64,000 nucleotides of DNA from Schlesneria sp. (GCA_028291515.1 JAQGHU010000064.1:94250-158249); one strand, 5' to 3'; counted from the first letter of the stretch, positions 34,272-48,599 are shown. Program-made: numbers and translations. The notes: generated by a model not told the origin, from the sequence alone.

Positions 34272-34304
34272 AACGCGACCTGTTAAATCCGGTCGCGTTT
34301 TTTT
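34272..34304 (+). terminator. intrinsic terminator of the DUF1598 gene
   Basis: The stem is AACGCGACC (34272-34280) and GGTCGCGTT (34291-34299) around ten bases, followed by a run of T to 34304. It lies 28 bases past the stop codon. Confidence 0.9.
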
Positions 34305-34331
34305 CTTCATGAGAGTGTTTCGAGTGCATCT

Positions 34332-34541
34332 ATGGACACATCCTCGCGCAACTGGCGACGGAAGGTCGTCATCGCAATCGTTGCGGCTAACCTGATGTTC
34401 TTCGCTGTGTTTCTCAGGTTGTCGTATCTCGAGAAGCAGGTACTTGCGGCTCGTACCGCAGCGATTGAGGCGGAGATCAGAGGACTGCAGGAGCAATTGC
34501 GTCTCTTGGAGAGGATGGCGGAGACGAAAAAAGCGCAGTGA
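34332..34541 (+). CDS. small membrane-anchored coiled-coil protein
   Basis: This is a 69-residue protein. A basic start (SSRNWRRK) precedes one TM helix at about residues 12-30. A heptad-like helix follows (YLEKQVLAARTAAIEAEIRG to the C-terminus), like a short coiled coil facing the outside. No family is recognised. It could be a small envelope assembly factor, but nothing in the sequence says which. Confidence 0.5.
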   Translation: MDTSSRNWRRKVVIAIVAANLMFFAVFLRLSYLEKQVLAARTAAIEAEIRGLQEQLRLLERMAETKKAQ

Positions 34542-34579
34542 CAATTTGGCCCCGTCTGCTCCCATCGACGACATCAAAT

Positions 34580-34635
34580 CACGGAACACACGGAAATTTA
34601 CCGGCGATTTTTTCGTGTGTTCAGTGTATTCCGTG
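34580..34635. repeat. CACGGAA-type dyad
   Basis: CACGGAA at 34580-34586 pairs with TTCCGTG at 34629-34635. GAACACACG pairs with CGTGTGTTC in between. It lies between convergent genes and may stop or stabilise both transcripts. Confidence 0.55.
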
Positions 34636-34656
34636 GTTCAATTCATCGCGTGAGAG

Positions 34657-35460
34657 TTAGCGGTCGATGATTTCGGCGTCTTCGATGTAGTAGAGGCCGA
34701 ATGGCTTGCCGTCGATGCTGTCCATCTCGATCTTGAACTTGCCGATCACGTCGAAGGCTCGTGTGGCGGGGATGTAGTTTGTCGTCTTGCCGTGTTTCAT
34801 GTCGACTTGGACCAGATCATAGACCTTGGGGTCGCGACCAAAGCAACAGATCTGGTTGTCGCGGGCCAGGACGAATCGCTCGATCCCTTCGGCTTCGAAC
34901 GTGGGGAACATGAAGCCGCGAATGCGGATCCGTTGTCCGGAGAGTTCCTTCAGCCAGGCCGGCATCAGCTCGACAGCGTTCTCGGGGACGGGTTCCAGGT
35001 TGATGACCTTCAGCAGATCGAGGTCATCGTAGGAAACTCGCAACGCCTTCGATGAAGCATCGCGTTGAAACGACTTATCGGGCACAAGCAATTCAAAGGT
35101 GTACTTGCCCGTGGTTGTTCCGCTAGTTGCTGAAGCAGGCTGAATGGGATTGGTCGAAGCAGTCGCCGAATCGTTCGGGACGATCTTCATCAGATTCGCC
35201 ACGCCGGCCCCATCGATCACATTGACTGCTCCCAAGGCCGATACGGGAATCTCTTCCTCGACCCCATTGGACAGTTGATCGTCAGATGCTGAAATCGAAG
35301 CGTGACCTGAGTCAGCATTCGTCTGGACGTCGGTGTGCGACCCGGATTGAACCTGGTTCACCGGGCGGTAATCGCCAAGATTGGGGTTGGTGCATCCCGC
35401 CAGAGTGAGCGCGGTGATTCCTGGCAGGGCAATGCGAAGGGACCAGTCAGTTAACCGCAT
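34657..35460 (-). CDS. lipoprotein with a DUF3299-like domain
   Basis: This frame gives 267 residues from the ATG at 35460, which has AGGG 5 bases upstream; an ATG at 35481 is the alternative. The lipobox LTLAGC is near residue 23. A low-complexity Ser/Thr/Asp linker runs to about residue 110. The C-terminal domain contains SGQRIRIRGFMFPTFEAEGI, FVLARDNQICCFGRDPK and a YDLVQVDM strand. It shares this IRGFMFP ... CCFG module with the product of the gene just upstream, which suggests duplication and perhaps partnership. The family role is unknown; two adjacent Cys could bind metal or form a disulfide (inference). Confidence 0.65.
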   Translation of the reverse strand: MRLTDWSLRIALPGITALTLAGCTNPNLGDYRPVNQVQSGSHTDVQTNADSGHASISASDDQLSNGVEEEIPVSALGAVNVIDGAGVANLMKIVPNDSATASTNPIQPASATSGTTTGKYTFELLVPDKSFQRDASSKALRVSYDDLDLLKVINLEPVPENAVELMPAWLKELSGQRIRIRGFMFPTFEAEGIERFVLARDNQICCFGRDPKVYDLVQVDMKHGKTTNYIPATRAFDVIGKFKIEMDSIDGKPFGLYYIEDAEIIDR

Positions 35461-35484
35461 CACAGCCCTCACTCGATCCATCGA

Positions 35485-36198
35485 TCAGTACCAGGTTTTT
35501 GCAGGCCCGAAGACATCGCATTCCAGTTGATAAACGGGTTCCAATCCCGATTCATCAACAGCTCGCTGGGCATGGAAGACCCCTGCCACGGCAACCAGCC
35601 CCGTTTTGTAGTAGGCCGCTTTGTCGCCGTTCATCCGGACCAGAATCATATCGGTTGTTTTAGGTTGACCACCAAAACAACATTGATCGTTATCTTTGCA
35701 CAGGACGAACTGCTTAATGCCGTCCATGGTCTTGGAAGGATACATGTATCCTTTGATCATAACCTTTTGGCCAATCAGCTTTTGGACATCGGGATGCAGC
35801 CCCGTCATGCCTGCTTCGCTCACGAATCCCTTTTTCGCGATGTCGGCCGTGAAGTTAATTCGTTCAAAGCCGGGCGGGACTTCCGTCGCAAAGCTGTAAG
35901 CATGCATAGCGGCAAACGAGATTCCCACCACAGCCTGAGCGGCGATGCTGCCAATCGCCATCCAGCGACCGCTGAGATTCCCCTGGCTGTGACTGATTTG
36001 TCGCAAGGCCAATGCTGCCAGAATGATCCCAATGACAGGAATCACAAGGAGTTCCGGAATCATGGCTGACGTCAGCGACAGAAAAACGAACCCCATGCTG
36101 ATGGGAATCAACATTGGAATGGGGCGGTACAGGAATTCCTGTCCTTCGTAGGACTGATTCGCCACAGATTCGTGTCTCGATGCTTCCACGACAGACAT
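35485..36198 (-). CDS. membrane protein with a DUF3299-like domain
   Basis: This frame gives 237 residues from the ATG of MSVVEASRHE; the open frame reaches 36324 but the added part looks unrelated. Three hydrophobic helices occupy about residues 25-100. The extracytoplasmic C-terminal domain reads IGQKVMIKGYMYPSKTMDG, FVLCKDNDQCCFGGQP and TDMILVRMNG, paralogous to the lipoprotein encoded just downstream. The two genes are about 25 bases apart on the same strand and probably form one transcript. I infer a two-part envelope system, one component in the inner membrane and one lipid-anchored; its job is unknown. Confidence 0.65.
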   Translation of the reverse strand: MSVVEASRHESVANQSYEGQEFLYRPIPMLIPISMGFVFLSLTSAMIPELLVIPVIGIILAALALRQISHSQGNLSGRWMAIGSIAAQAVVGISFAAMHAYSFATEVPPGFERINFTADIAKKGFVSEAGMTGLHPDVQKLIGQKVMIKGYMYPSKTMDGIKQFVLCKDNDQCCFGGQPKTTDMILVRMNGDKAAYYKTGLVAVAGVFHAQRAVDESGLEPVYQLECDVFGPAKTWY

Positions 36199-36841
36199 AC
36201 TCGCCACCCTTACGTTCAAAACACTGTCTAAGAGATATGTTGCTACGCCGAATCGGAGAAGTCCAGCCGATCTTGCTTTCGATCTGCTTTTCTCCCCGCA
36301 GGCAGGCTGAATGTCGAGACACAACTATTGATTGGCAAGAAGGATACGTCTTCGCGTCGGTCGATGCACTTGGTCCCGTTAGACAGATGCTCGTCGTCAG
36401 GACTGCTCCAACGTCCTGATGCAATCCGGCGGACGCCAGCAATTATACGCCAAAACCAGTCGCCGTGTTGGTGTCTCGCAGGACCTGCGGTGGCGAGAAG
36501 TGCCGGATTTGGAGCTAAAACCGAGCTTGGAACCGGTCGCGTGGCAGTTGTTGCCGAAGCTGGCGCGCAGATCAAAAAACGGAAGGAATTTGCGGCGGAA
36601 AGCGGAATGAATCGTATTGACCCTTTCTTCAGCTTTTCACTATGACTGCGAAGGTTCTCCGCTCCCTTTCAAAGACATTTCGTTCGCTCCCTGCTCTGGG
36701 AATTCCGGTGCCGGTCTCCGGCTACCGAATCCAATATTTTTGTGTGAAAAGACGACGGCCTGCCGCTCAAGGATGAGCGTCATTCCGCCGGAAACAAAGG
36801 TCGACGCATCGTCAACGCCAGACCTGTAGGAGGAATCTACC
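36199..36841. promoter_or_regulatory. divergent intergenic region with a dyad and strong SD
   Basis: This 643-base gap separates the DUF3299-like gene (minus) from the secretin gene (plus). It holds a perfect 7-base dyad TCAGGAC (36397-36403) and GTCCTGA (36413-36419), a candidate operator. At its end is AGGAGG (36828-36833), 8 bases before the TTG start at 36842. No promoter is clear and no small gene is convincing. Confidence 0.5.
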
Positions 36842-41641
<4,800 letters not shown>

Positions 41642-41667
41642 ACCGAGGCTCTGTCGCAAGTCCTCGG

Positions 41668-41709
41668 CCGCCGCGATCTCACGGGCAGATCGCGGCGGTT
41701 CTTTTCTTT
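41668..41709 (+). terminator. intrinsic terminator of the secretin gene
   Basis: A 12-base perfect stem, CCGCCGCGATCT (41668-41679) and AGATCGCGGCGG (41687-41698), has a seven-base loop and is followed by TTCTTTTCTTT. It lies 26 bases past the stop codon. Confidence 0.9.
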
Positions 41710-41824
41710 GGTCCCGGTATTCGCCTGTGGCGAACATCAGTCACATGAGCCCCCTAAGTCCCATTTCGATGAGACCGGTGGGACATAGAAGACCTATGCC
41801 AGATCGTCGTTCTGACCTCAATCC

Positions 41825-44800
41825 CTACGGCGATGTCGAAGGCTTCAGCAGTTCCACATCAGGCAGCAGACGAAGCGGGATGGCCAGCAGATTCTGTTCG
41901 GTTTCCCAGTAGGCTCGCCAGGCGGAGCGAGTCAGCGGGTGTTCGTCAAACAGGACCGCCGCCCGAGGCAACGGGATCAGCCCGGCAGCCCGAGCCAGCG
42001 ACCGAGGTCGCGGGAAAATCGTCGCCTCGTCGCCAAGTGCATAGTGGATTTCCGCTTCGTAGTGTCGATGCGGCCAAACGACAATGCCCGCGGCCGAGAT
42101 GTCGTAGGGATGGTATTGAAGATTCGAAGACTCATTGCTCAGTTGTGGGCGGGGGTTCTCGGTGACCGGCAATGGCGGAGCCACCAGTTGGCTTTCCACT
42201 TGCTCGCGGACCAGATCGACAGCACCCAATTGATACAGTCCCGCTAGCGCCGTGCGAAAGACCGCGCGATCCTCGTCGGTGAACTCGCGCAACCAACCCT
42301 GGCTCGCGACATCAGCAATCAGCCAGCTCGATTGCTCTGCGAACTGAATTTCCACCGGATCGTTGGGATATTCCGCATTGGTAATCGTGATCAAGACGCG
42401 ATTGGTCGACAGCTCGACGTTGCCAACCGCGAGTGCAAATCCCCTGAACGTGCGACTCTCACGCAGCAAGTTGATTAGTTCACGTTCGACAAAATGTTGC
42501 AGACTCTCTGCTTCATGATTCAGTTTCTCGGTGAAGCGGGCTTCTTTATTGATCTGATGATCGTAAGCGGCTCGACGAGCGGCTCGGCGACGACGAGCAA
42601 ACAGTCTGGGAATCGTGCCCGAATGGAACCCGGGGCACAGCAGACGAATCAACGTCTCGCCGTGATGCCCGATCTGCACAGGCGTTAAATTCGGGGTCCG
42701 ATTGGCGGCGTACAGCTTCCAGTTCTCTTTCAGCTCCCACGCCAGGAACCCAAAGATGCCGGGAATGCCCCAGACCACCATCGCCATCACCCAGTTCGCG
42801 GTCTCCACGGACAACGGCGAGATACTGACGAGGATGCTGGCGAGCGGCGAGGCAATGGTTGCGGGATGACGAGTGTATGCCAGCGGCAGTAACAACTTGT
42901 GCGACACCGTCACCACAGGGAAGTGCTTGATCGGGTTGGCTTGCGGTTCGATCAGTAGTGTCACGCAAAAGCGAATCACGCCGTGAATCACCGTCCAGAC
43001 AATTCCCAGCACGGCCTTAAAGGCCAGAGTGACATTCGATTCGCCACTACGGAACCGCAGCAATTCGTCCACGGCATACAGCACGCGTTCCAGGCTGTCC
43101 ATCAACCATTGAAACGCATCGACGATCAGCGTGAACAGCCCCATCAGCAGGTGAACGCGGATGCGGTACCATGACCGGCTGAGGAATTCGCGAGTCAACT
43201 CTTCGGTATCTCGGCCAAAGCGAGAATTAAGAATCACCACCGAAGCCGCGAAAATCACCATGCCCCATAACCGGCTGAGTGGCTTGTAGACACCCATTGC
43301 CGGCAGCAGCAGCCAGAAGATCGCCGTCGCGACCAGCGGTGCGAGGATGAACCGTCGAAACAGCATGAAGGGGAAATAGCGGACCAGCCAGGCGACAAAT
43401 GGCAGCGAAGCGATCCGCCGCGGCAGATCGATCAACGCGACGTGCAACAGTTTCCCCGCGCGCTTCAGCAGCCACACGATTCGGTGCCGGAGTTCGGGGA
43501 CATGAATCAGTGTGAAGATGAAACAGCCCAGGAAGAACGTATTCCAGCGACTGTAGATCAGATGATGATGACGATGTGCCGTCGTATGCTCTTTGATTTC
43601 CACGGCCGCCGCTGCCACCGGTTCCGTCGAACTGGCAACCGCATGCAGGCCTGGCAACAGGTTCGAAGCCAGATGCGCGATTTCCTCGACCGCCATCAAG
43701 GCCAAGAACGCCAGACCGAAAGGCAATGCGATGTACTTCGTGAGCATCCGGCCATAAGGGACGCCGAAGGTCAGCGCGTTCAATCGCTGCATCCAGCGCA
43801 GATAGAACGGGCCACGTTGGTAGACTCCATCCAGACTGCCGGCAAAGTTGCGATCAGCGCGGAGCAGCGGATCCCCGGAAAAGAACTCGCTCACGGTGGT
43901 CAAATCGGGCATCTTCAACTGGTTGCGCGAGATCGCGTCTCGTAGGTCGCCAATCGTCAGGAAGCCGCGTTGCACGATGCCGTCGAGTAACTCATTCGTC
44001 ATCTTGCGAAACGCGACTCGCTCGACGACCCCCTCGGGAACGAATCCCACCTCGGTCAGCGACTGAGCCACCAGGGGCTCGAATCTCTTTCGCAGGATCT
44101 GCTCGGCCGCATGAGCCGCCGCATGCAGCAACTCACTCAATTCATATCGACCGGCATCATCGATCAGGACCACCGGCACGCGCAACGCGGCGCTGCGCAG
44201 ATGCTTCGACATCATGACGACGCGCTGATTTGGCAGCGGTCGCTTCAACGGAGTCTTGCCGCGACTGACTGCCCAGCCCAGCAAGTCAATCTTGTAGATC
44301 TCCTGCTCGTGATCGAGGCAAACCTGTTGCAGGTCGTAGAGCAGACGAGCGTTGGCGTTCCAGAAGCCGCGGCGTGCGGCGGGCAGCAGCCGTTCACACA
44401 TCGCCAGCCAGGGTCGGACTTCGTCATCAGAAAGTTCCAGCGCTGCCTGCAGACGCAGGACCAGATATTCGATCTCCTGGATCAGCTCGCGCTTGGCGTC
44501 GTTCATCTGGTCGAGCGGCGCAAAGTCATAGGCCTGTCTGCGGACGAGAGCCGCACGCACATTGTTGCCGGCGGCTCGCAGTCGTTGCGCTCGGCGAACC
44601 AGCGCAGCGTACTTGTGCGGCGATCGCGACGCGAGGTTGATCTGCGATGCTTCGAGCAGCGCTTCGACGGCCAGGGTCGGGGTGGGCTCATCCTGAGCGG
44701 GGGCGATCGTCAGCAACTCGATCGGACGAGTCGCCTCCAGCAACGTCGCGGTGTCGCAGTCGGGGCCGATCGTTTTGAGAACCGTTTCGTCATCACTGAG

Positions 44801-45436
44801 AGATGGAAAATAAAGCGAGACCAGGCTCGGGGCAAAGACTCGCAGTTCGTGATAGGTCGCGACGAACTCGGCATAAACGTGCCGCGAATCATCGGGCCGT
44901 CGCAGCATCTGTTCCGAACGCAGGACCGAACGAATTTCGTCGAATTGCGTCTGTCCAATGGAATCGATGCGGCGACGTAGTTCGGCGGTCGTCATCCGTC
45001 CGGTCGCCGTTTTCAACTCCATCTCAAAATCGATCCGCGCGTGGAACAACATCCGCCAGTAATAGCGCAGCAAGTCTTCGCGACTGAATCGATCCAGGCG
45101 ATCTTCTTCGGGGCGAGCGATCAGGATCAACCGTTGCGGCAGCGCGGCATCATCGTCGATCCCCAATTCATCTCGGGCGACCAGCCAGAGCAACTGGTCA
45201 CGCTCGACCACGCAAGACTTACGATGCGGCGGCGGCAACCAGTTGGTGCTGATGTTCAGTTCGTTCTGCAGCACGCGTCGCACGACACGCGGCAAAACAA
45301 AGAAGGCTCCCGAATCACGCTCGCGGAACTGACGTTCCACATCCAGCACCTGCTGCGCGACGCGTGTCACGGGCGCAGGTGTCGCGGTGCCAGTAGGTTT
45401 TGTCTCCGTCACAACTTCGCCGTCCAGTCCATCCAA
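41825..45436 (-). CDS. 1203-residue polytopic membrane protein of unknown function
   Basis: The protein starts at TTG 45436; an in-frame GTG at 45412 is an alternative. Residues 1-560 are soluble and helical, with a possible TPR-like stretch near 270-340. TM helices lie near residues 565-595, 628-648, 690-712, 720-738, 760-785, 810-835 and 880-900. The C-terminal 300 residues are soluble, opening with an Arg-rich FARRRRAARRAAYD. I recognise no family. The long helical soluble N-terminus and central membrane block recall large envelope proteins with a regulatory N-domain, but no catalytic motif is seen. The gene converges on the secretin gene with a terminator between them. Confidence 0.6.
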   Translation of the reverse strand: MDGLDGEVVTETKPTGTATPAPVTRVAQQVLDVERQFRERDSGAFFVLPRVVRRVLQNELNISTNWLPPPHRKSCVVERDQLLWLVARDELGIDDDAALPQRLILIARPEEDRLDRFSREDLLRYYWRMLFHARIDFEMELKTATGRMTTAELRRRIDSIGQTQFDEIRSVLRSEQMLRRPDDSRHVYAEFVATYHELRVFAPSLVSLYFPSLSDDETVLKTIGPDCDTATLLEATRPIELLTIAPAQDEPTPTLAVEALLEASQINLASRSPHKYAALVRRAQRLRAAGNNVRAALVRRQAYDFAPLDQMNDAKRELIQEIEYLVLRLQAALELSDDEVRPWLAMCERLLPAARRGFWNANARLLYDLQQVCLDHEQEIYKIDLLGWAVSRGKTPLKRPLPNQRVVMMSKHLRSAALRVPVVLIDDAGRYELSELLHAAAHAAEQILRKRFEPLVAQSLTEVGFVPEGVVERVAFRKMTNELLDGIVQRGFLTIGDLRDAISRNQLKMPDLTTVSEFFSGDPLLRADRNFAGSLDGVYQRGPFYLRWMQRLNALTFGVPYGRMLTKYIALPFGLAFLALMAVEEIAHLASNLLPGLHAVASSTEPVAAAAVEIKEHTTAHRHHHLIYSRWNTFFLGCFIFTLIHVPELRHRIVWLLKRAGKLLHVALIDLPRRIASLPFVAWLVRYFPFMLFRRFILAPLVATAIFWLLLPAMGVYKPLSRLWGMVIFAASVVILNSRFGRDTEELTREFLSRSWYRIRVHLLMGLFTLIVDAFQWLMDSLERVLYAVDELLRFRSGESNVTLAFKAVLGIVWTVIHGVIRFCVTLLIEPQANPIKHFPVVTVSHKLLLPLAYTRHPATIASPLASILVSISPLSVETANWVMAMVVWGIPGIFGFLAWELKENWKLYAANRTPNLTPVQIGHHGETLIRLLCPGFHSGTIPRLFARRRRAARRAAYDHQINKEARFTEKLNHEAESLQHFVERELINLLRESRTFRGFALAVGNVELSTNRVLITITNAEYPNDPVEIQFAEQSSWLIADVASQGWLREFTDEDRAVFRTALAGLYQLGAVDLVREQVESQLVAPPLPVTENPRPQLSNESSNLQYHPYDISAAGIVVWPHRHYEAEIHYALGDEATIFPRPRSLARAAGLIPLPRAAVLFDEHPLTRSAWRAYWETEQNLLAIPLRLLPDVELLKPSTSP

Positions 45437-45554
45437 ATTCAGGAAGTGAGCGAACCAGAGCCTACCGGGGGAAGCGACTAGATTCCAGCAGGATGGAGCC
45501 GGAGGGCTAAGGGTTGAGGGGCAAGTGAGTGAAGGGTGCAGAGAAGAGGTTTAA

Positions 45555-45861
45555 CCACGGAATACACCGAAGGCACGAAATGAAGAGAAGACGTGGACCA
45601 CGAATCGGACGAATTCGCACGAATCAAGCAAGAGATGCGATGCTGACCGAGAGGGTGAGGCGTTCCTTATAGCCAAGGTCTTGGCGAGATTGACTCCCAC
45701 GAATGCCATCCGATTGGCACTCCGCGGAGGCGCGAAGGGCGCGGAGAAGAAAGGTTTGAAAACACAGAGGCACAGAGATAACAGAGAAGGGGAGCAGGAG
45801 GTGTGATCAACTTCTTCGCTCTTCTACGCCTTACTCACTGTTTCCTCTGTGTTTCAAACTC
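45555..45861. repeat. intergenic repeat cluster with CACAGAGG-type hairpin
   Basis: The 486-base gap from 45437 to 45922 contains a CCACGGAATACACCGAAGGC stretch near 45555, of a kind also seen near 34580. A hairpin with arms near 45755-45790 and 45835-45861 is made of the same CACAGAGGCACAGAG core as at 6513 and 17151. The gene downstream is an FFHGWRRK-family member. No other gene is evident here. Confidence 0.6.
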
Positions 45862-45922
45862 TTTGCCCTCGGCCATCATGAGGCGTTCCTGTCCAGTTGA
45901 TTCGTTTGGTACCATTGCGCGA

Positions 45923-46366
45923 ATGCACACCTTCTTCCACGGCAGGCGACGAAAGGCGGGAATAGTCACGCTGGTGATGGCGTGCTTGGTTGTGGGGATG
46001 TGGATGCGAAGCCTGCTTGTTCGAGATCAAATCAGTTTCTGGGATCGTGCGACGCTTCGGCAAATTGCATCGGACGATGGGACGCTCCGATTCGGACGCG
46101 TGACTTGGACCGATCACGACTTCGAAGATGTTTCTCCGTGGCCTCAATTCAGGATCTCTGACCGTTCGTCTGGGCACAGCAACGATGAATACTGGGAAGA
46201 CTTTGAAATGGCCTGGCGAGCAGGCGCGGGAGGATTTGACTTCGGCAGAGGATTTTATGCCGATCAGCAGCGAGAGCGATGGGTTGTTCCCTATTGGTCC
46301 CTTGTCACTCCACTAACCCTTGTCTCCGTCTATTTGATTCTCTGGAAGCCGCGAATGGCGAAGTGA
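45923..46366 (+). CDS. FFHGWRRK-family two-TM protein (copy E)
   Basis: This is a 147-residue protein. The start is the Met of MHTFFHGRRRKAG by analogy with copies A, C and D; the frame is open 40 codons further without similarity. TM1 is at about residues 14-33, the variable loop at about 36-118, and TM2 at about 122-141, ending LILWKPRMAK. The loop is acidic with a cluster of aromatic residues. The copy is 27 kb from the others, so the family is spread over the chromosome. Bases 46334-46350 match the same 3' block of copies A, B and D. A TGGTACCAT lies 20 or so bases before the start, and TGGTATCAT in the same place before copy A. Confidence 0.75.
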   Translation: MHTFFHGRRRKAGIVTLVMACLVVGMWMRSLLVRDQISFWDRATLRQIASDDGTLRFGRVTWTDHDFEDVSPWPQFRISDRSSGHSNDEYWEDFEMAWRAGAGGFDFGRGFYADQQRERWVVPYWSLVTPLTLVSVYLILWKPRMAK

Positions 46367-46665
46367 TCCGACCAACACAGACGCTGGTCAGTACCATAAA
46401 CTTCGAGCGCGGATCAAATCCTCCTCATTCGGGTATTTGGAGCATTTTCACCAGACTCTACGGCAGCAACCGCGCGATCTGACCCATTGGTTATCACTGA
46501 TCTCGACTCATTCGTTCCGTTCTCCGAAAATCCTCCGAACTCGTGAAAGGGTTACCCTGTCGAAGTGTATCTGATAGTGTCCGATTATCGGAAACAGCGC
46601 TGGGATTCCGTCCTGTGGATGACGGATGGAACGATTCAAGGTCATGAAAGAATACAGGCAAGGGA

Positions 46666-47982
46666 ATGACTGAACAGAATTTGGGGCGACCGACAATTCA
46701 CAGTCGACAGCGCGAACTGCTGATTCTTTTTATCCTGGCAGCAGTTCAGTTCATCACAATCGTGGACTTCATGATTGTGATGCCGCTCGGCCCGCAATTG
46801 ATGGAGACGTTGAAGATCAGCCCCGATGAATTTGGGCTGATCGTCTCATCGTATACTTTTGCGGCGGGACTCTCCGGACTGCTGGCCTCTTCAATCGTCG
46901 ATCGCTTTGCTCGACGCACCACATTCATGATTCTGTACACCGGATTCCTGCTCGGCACATTTTGGTGCGCCATCGCACCAACTTATCACACCCTCTTGAT
47001 TGCTCGAATTGCGACCGGCTTATTCGGAGGCATTCTGGGTGGCCAGGCAATGACGATCATCGGAGACGTGTTTCCCGAGGAACGTCGCGGGCGTGCGACC
47101 GGAGCGCTCATGAGTGGATTCGCTCTGGCTTCGGTTGCTGGTGTTCCGTTGGGATTGGTTTTGGGTACCAACTTTGGGTGGCACGTCCCATTCATGGTCT
47201 TAGCCATCGGCGGTCTGCCGTTGCTCTTTCTGACACCGTTCGCGATGCCGTCACTGAAGGATCACCTTAATCAGGCGCATGCCCATCCGTTGAAGTCGCT
47301 GATCGAGACGTTTTCGCAGCCAAATCACTTGAATGCATTCGTGCTGACGATCTCATTGATGATTGGCAGCTTCACGGTGTTCCCCTATGTCGCAGCTTAC
47401 TTTGTTTCCAATGTCGGCATGACGGTGGTGCAACTGCCAATCATGTACATCTTTGGCGGCGCACTGACGCTGGTCGCTTCGCCGATCGTGGGGTGGTTCA
47501 CGGATAAATTTGGCAAGCTGACGATTTATCGAATCATAGCTCCCGTATCCGCCCTATTACTGCTTGCAATTACACACTTGCCACGAGTTCACGTTGGGGT
47601 CGCAGTTCTCGTCTTTGGATCATTGATGGTCAGTAACGTCGGACGCATGATCGCTGCCATGGCCATGATTACGGGCAGTGTCGAACCCCGCCGTCGTGGC
47701 GGTTTCCTCAGTGCAAATTCGTCCGTACAGCATATTGCCTGCGGTATCGGTGCCTACCTGGGTGGGGCCATTATCACTCAGGTGAAGGGTGGTCCGATCG
47801 AGCACTTCGGCACTGTGGGGTGGATCGCCGCGATCTCGACGCTCTTCACCTTGTGGCTGGCGGGTCGAGTCCGCTCGGGCGAGCAGTCGTCCATCAAGGC
47901 TCAGACGATCAGCCTGGCTGCGGCCGCAGACGCGTCCGTCGATGCGAGTGAAGCGATCGTCGTTGCTGTCGAAGAGCGATAG
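46666..47982 (+). CDS. MFS transporter, DHA1-type
   Basis: This is a 438-residue protein of usual family length with twelve predicted TM helices. The loop between helices 2 and 3 carries the family A-motif variant (SIVDRFARRTTF), and the later DKFGKLTIYR segment is its counterpart in the second half. The closest general pattern is drug:H+ antiporter-1 (DHA1) transporters; the substrate cannot be read from sequence. The C-terminus is an Ala-rich tail. An AGGG lies very close to the ATG. The gene stands alone and its 3' end abuts a 32-base inverted repeat. Confidence 0.8.
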   Translation: MTEQNLGRPTIHSRQRELLILFILAAVQFITIVDFMIVMPLGPQLMETLKISPDEFGLIVSSYTFAAGLSGLLASSIVDRFARRTTFMILYTGFLLGTFWCAIAPTYHTLLIARIATGLFGGILGGQAMTIIGDVFPEERRGRATGALMSGFALASVAGVPLGLVLGTNFGWHVPFMVLAIGGLPLLFLTPFAMPSLKDHLNQAHAHPLKSLIETFSQPNHLNAFVLTISLMIGSFTVFPYVAAYFVSNVGMTVVQLPIMYIFGGALTLVASPIVGWFTDKFGKLTIYRIIAPVSALLLLAITHLPRVHVGVAVLVFGSLMVSNVGRMIAAMAMITGSVEPRRRGGFLSANSSVQHIACGIGAYLGGAIITQVKGGPIEHFGTVGWIAAISTLFTLWLAGRVRSGEQSSIKAQTISLAAAADASVDASEAIVVAVEER

Positions 47983-47992
47983 TCGCGCTTGG

Positions 47993-48126
47993 ATCGTTTA
48001 ACCGCGTGGGCATCGCCCCGCGCGCAGCTGGGCCAGGCGACCCAAAGTTTTTCAACCGGCTTCCGAGTCACTCCGGGAGGGAGGGCTCGGTAGACGCGCG
48101 GGGCGATGCCCACGCGGTTAAACGAT
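47993..48126. repeat. 32-base perfect inverted repeat
   Basis: Arms at 47993-48024 and 48095-48126 are perfectly complementary, with a 70-base centre. They lie between the MFS gene and the convergent RidA-family gene. There is no T-tract, so the element is unlikely to be a simple terminator; it resembles a dispersed palindromic element. Confidence 0.85.
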
Positions 48127-48132
48127 GCCACA

Positions 48133-48498
48133 CTAAGCCGCTGGCAACAATGCGGCCGTCACGACCATTTCGATCAGATACCCCGGTGCCAGACCCGCTT
48201 GCACACAAGCCCGGGATGGAGCGTGGCCTTCTGGGATCCAGGCGTCCCACAGCTCGTTCAGCACAGAGCCGTTATTCAGGTCGGTCAGAAAGATCTGCAC
48301 CATCAACAGTCGAGTGCGGTCGCTGCCGATCAGACGCAGCCGCGAATCGATCTGGTCCAGCAACTGAGTCACCTGGCCGCGGATCGGTTGAGTGGGGTCG
48401 TCCGCGACTTCCACGAAATGAGCGGTGTTGCCATACAGCACAGCGTCGGACCAGCGGCGCGTCACGCCGATGCGGCGAATATCGGATGCCATTTGCAC
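48133..48498 (-). CDS. RidA family protein
   Basis: This is a 121-residue protein of normal family length; the Met two codons downstream is an equal start. The segment SRACVQAGLAPGYLIEMVVT contains the conserved Arg (R96) and Glu (E110) of the active site. RidA proteins hydrolyse reactive enamine or imine intermediates from PLP-enzyme reactions. The gene is bracketed by two unrelated long inverted repeats, each within 10 bases of its ends. It therefore looks like a small cassette, but the coding sequence shows no sign of mobility. Confidence 0.8.
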   Translation of the reverse strand: MQMASDIRRIGVTRRWSDAVLYGNTAHFVEVADDPTQPIRGQVTQLLDQIDSRLRLIGSDRTRLLMVQIFLTDLNNGSVLNELWDAWIPEGHAPSRACVQAGLAPGYLIEMVVTAALLPAA

Positions 48499-48505
48499 AA
48501 TCTTC

Positions 48506-48599
48506 AGGTGAGCCGCGCTGCGTCAGCACGCGCATAACTTCGTTTTGGAAATTGCCCTCGAATTAAGCTATCCGCGTGCTGACGCAGCGCGGCTCACCT
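48506..48599. repeat. 27-base perfect inverted repeat
   Basis: Arms at 48506-48532 and 48573-48599 are perfectly complementary around 40 bases. The sequence differs from the 47993-48126 repeat. It lies 7 bases upstream of the RidA-family start and about 10 bases beyond the stop of the HEAT/TPR gene. Confidence 0.85.
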
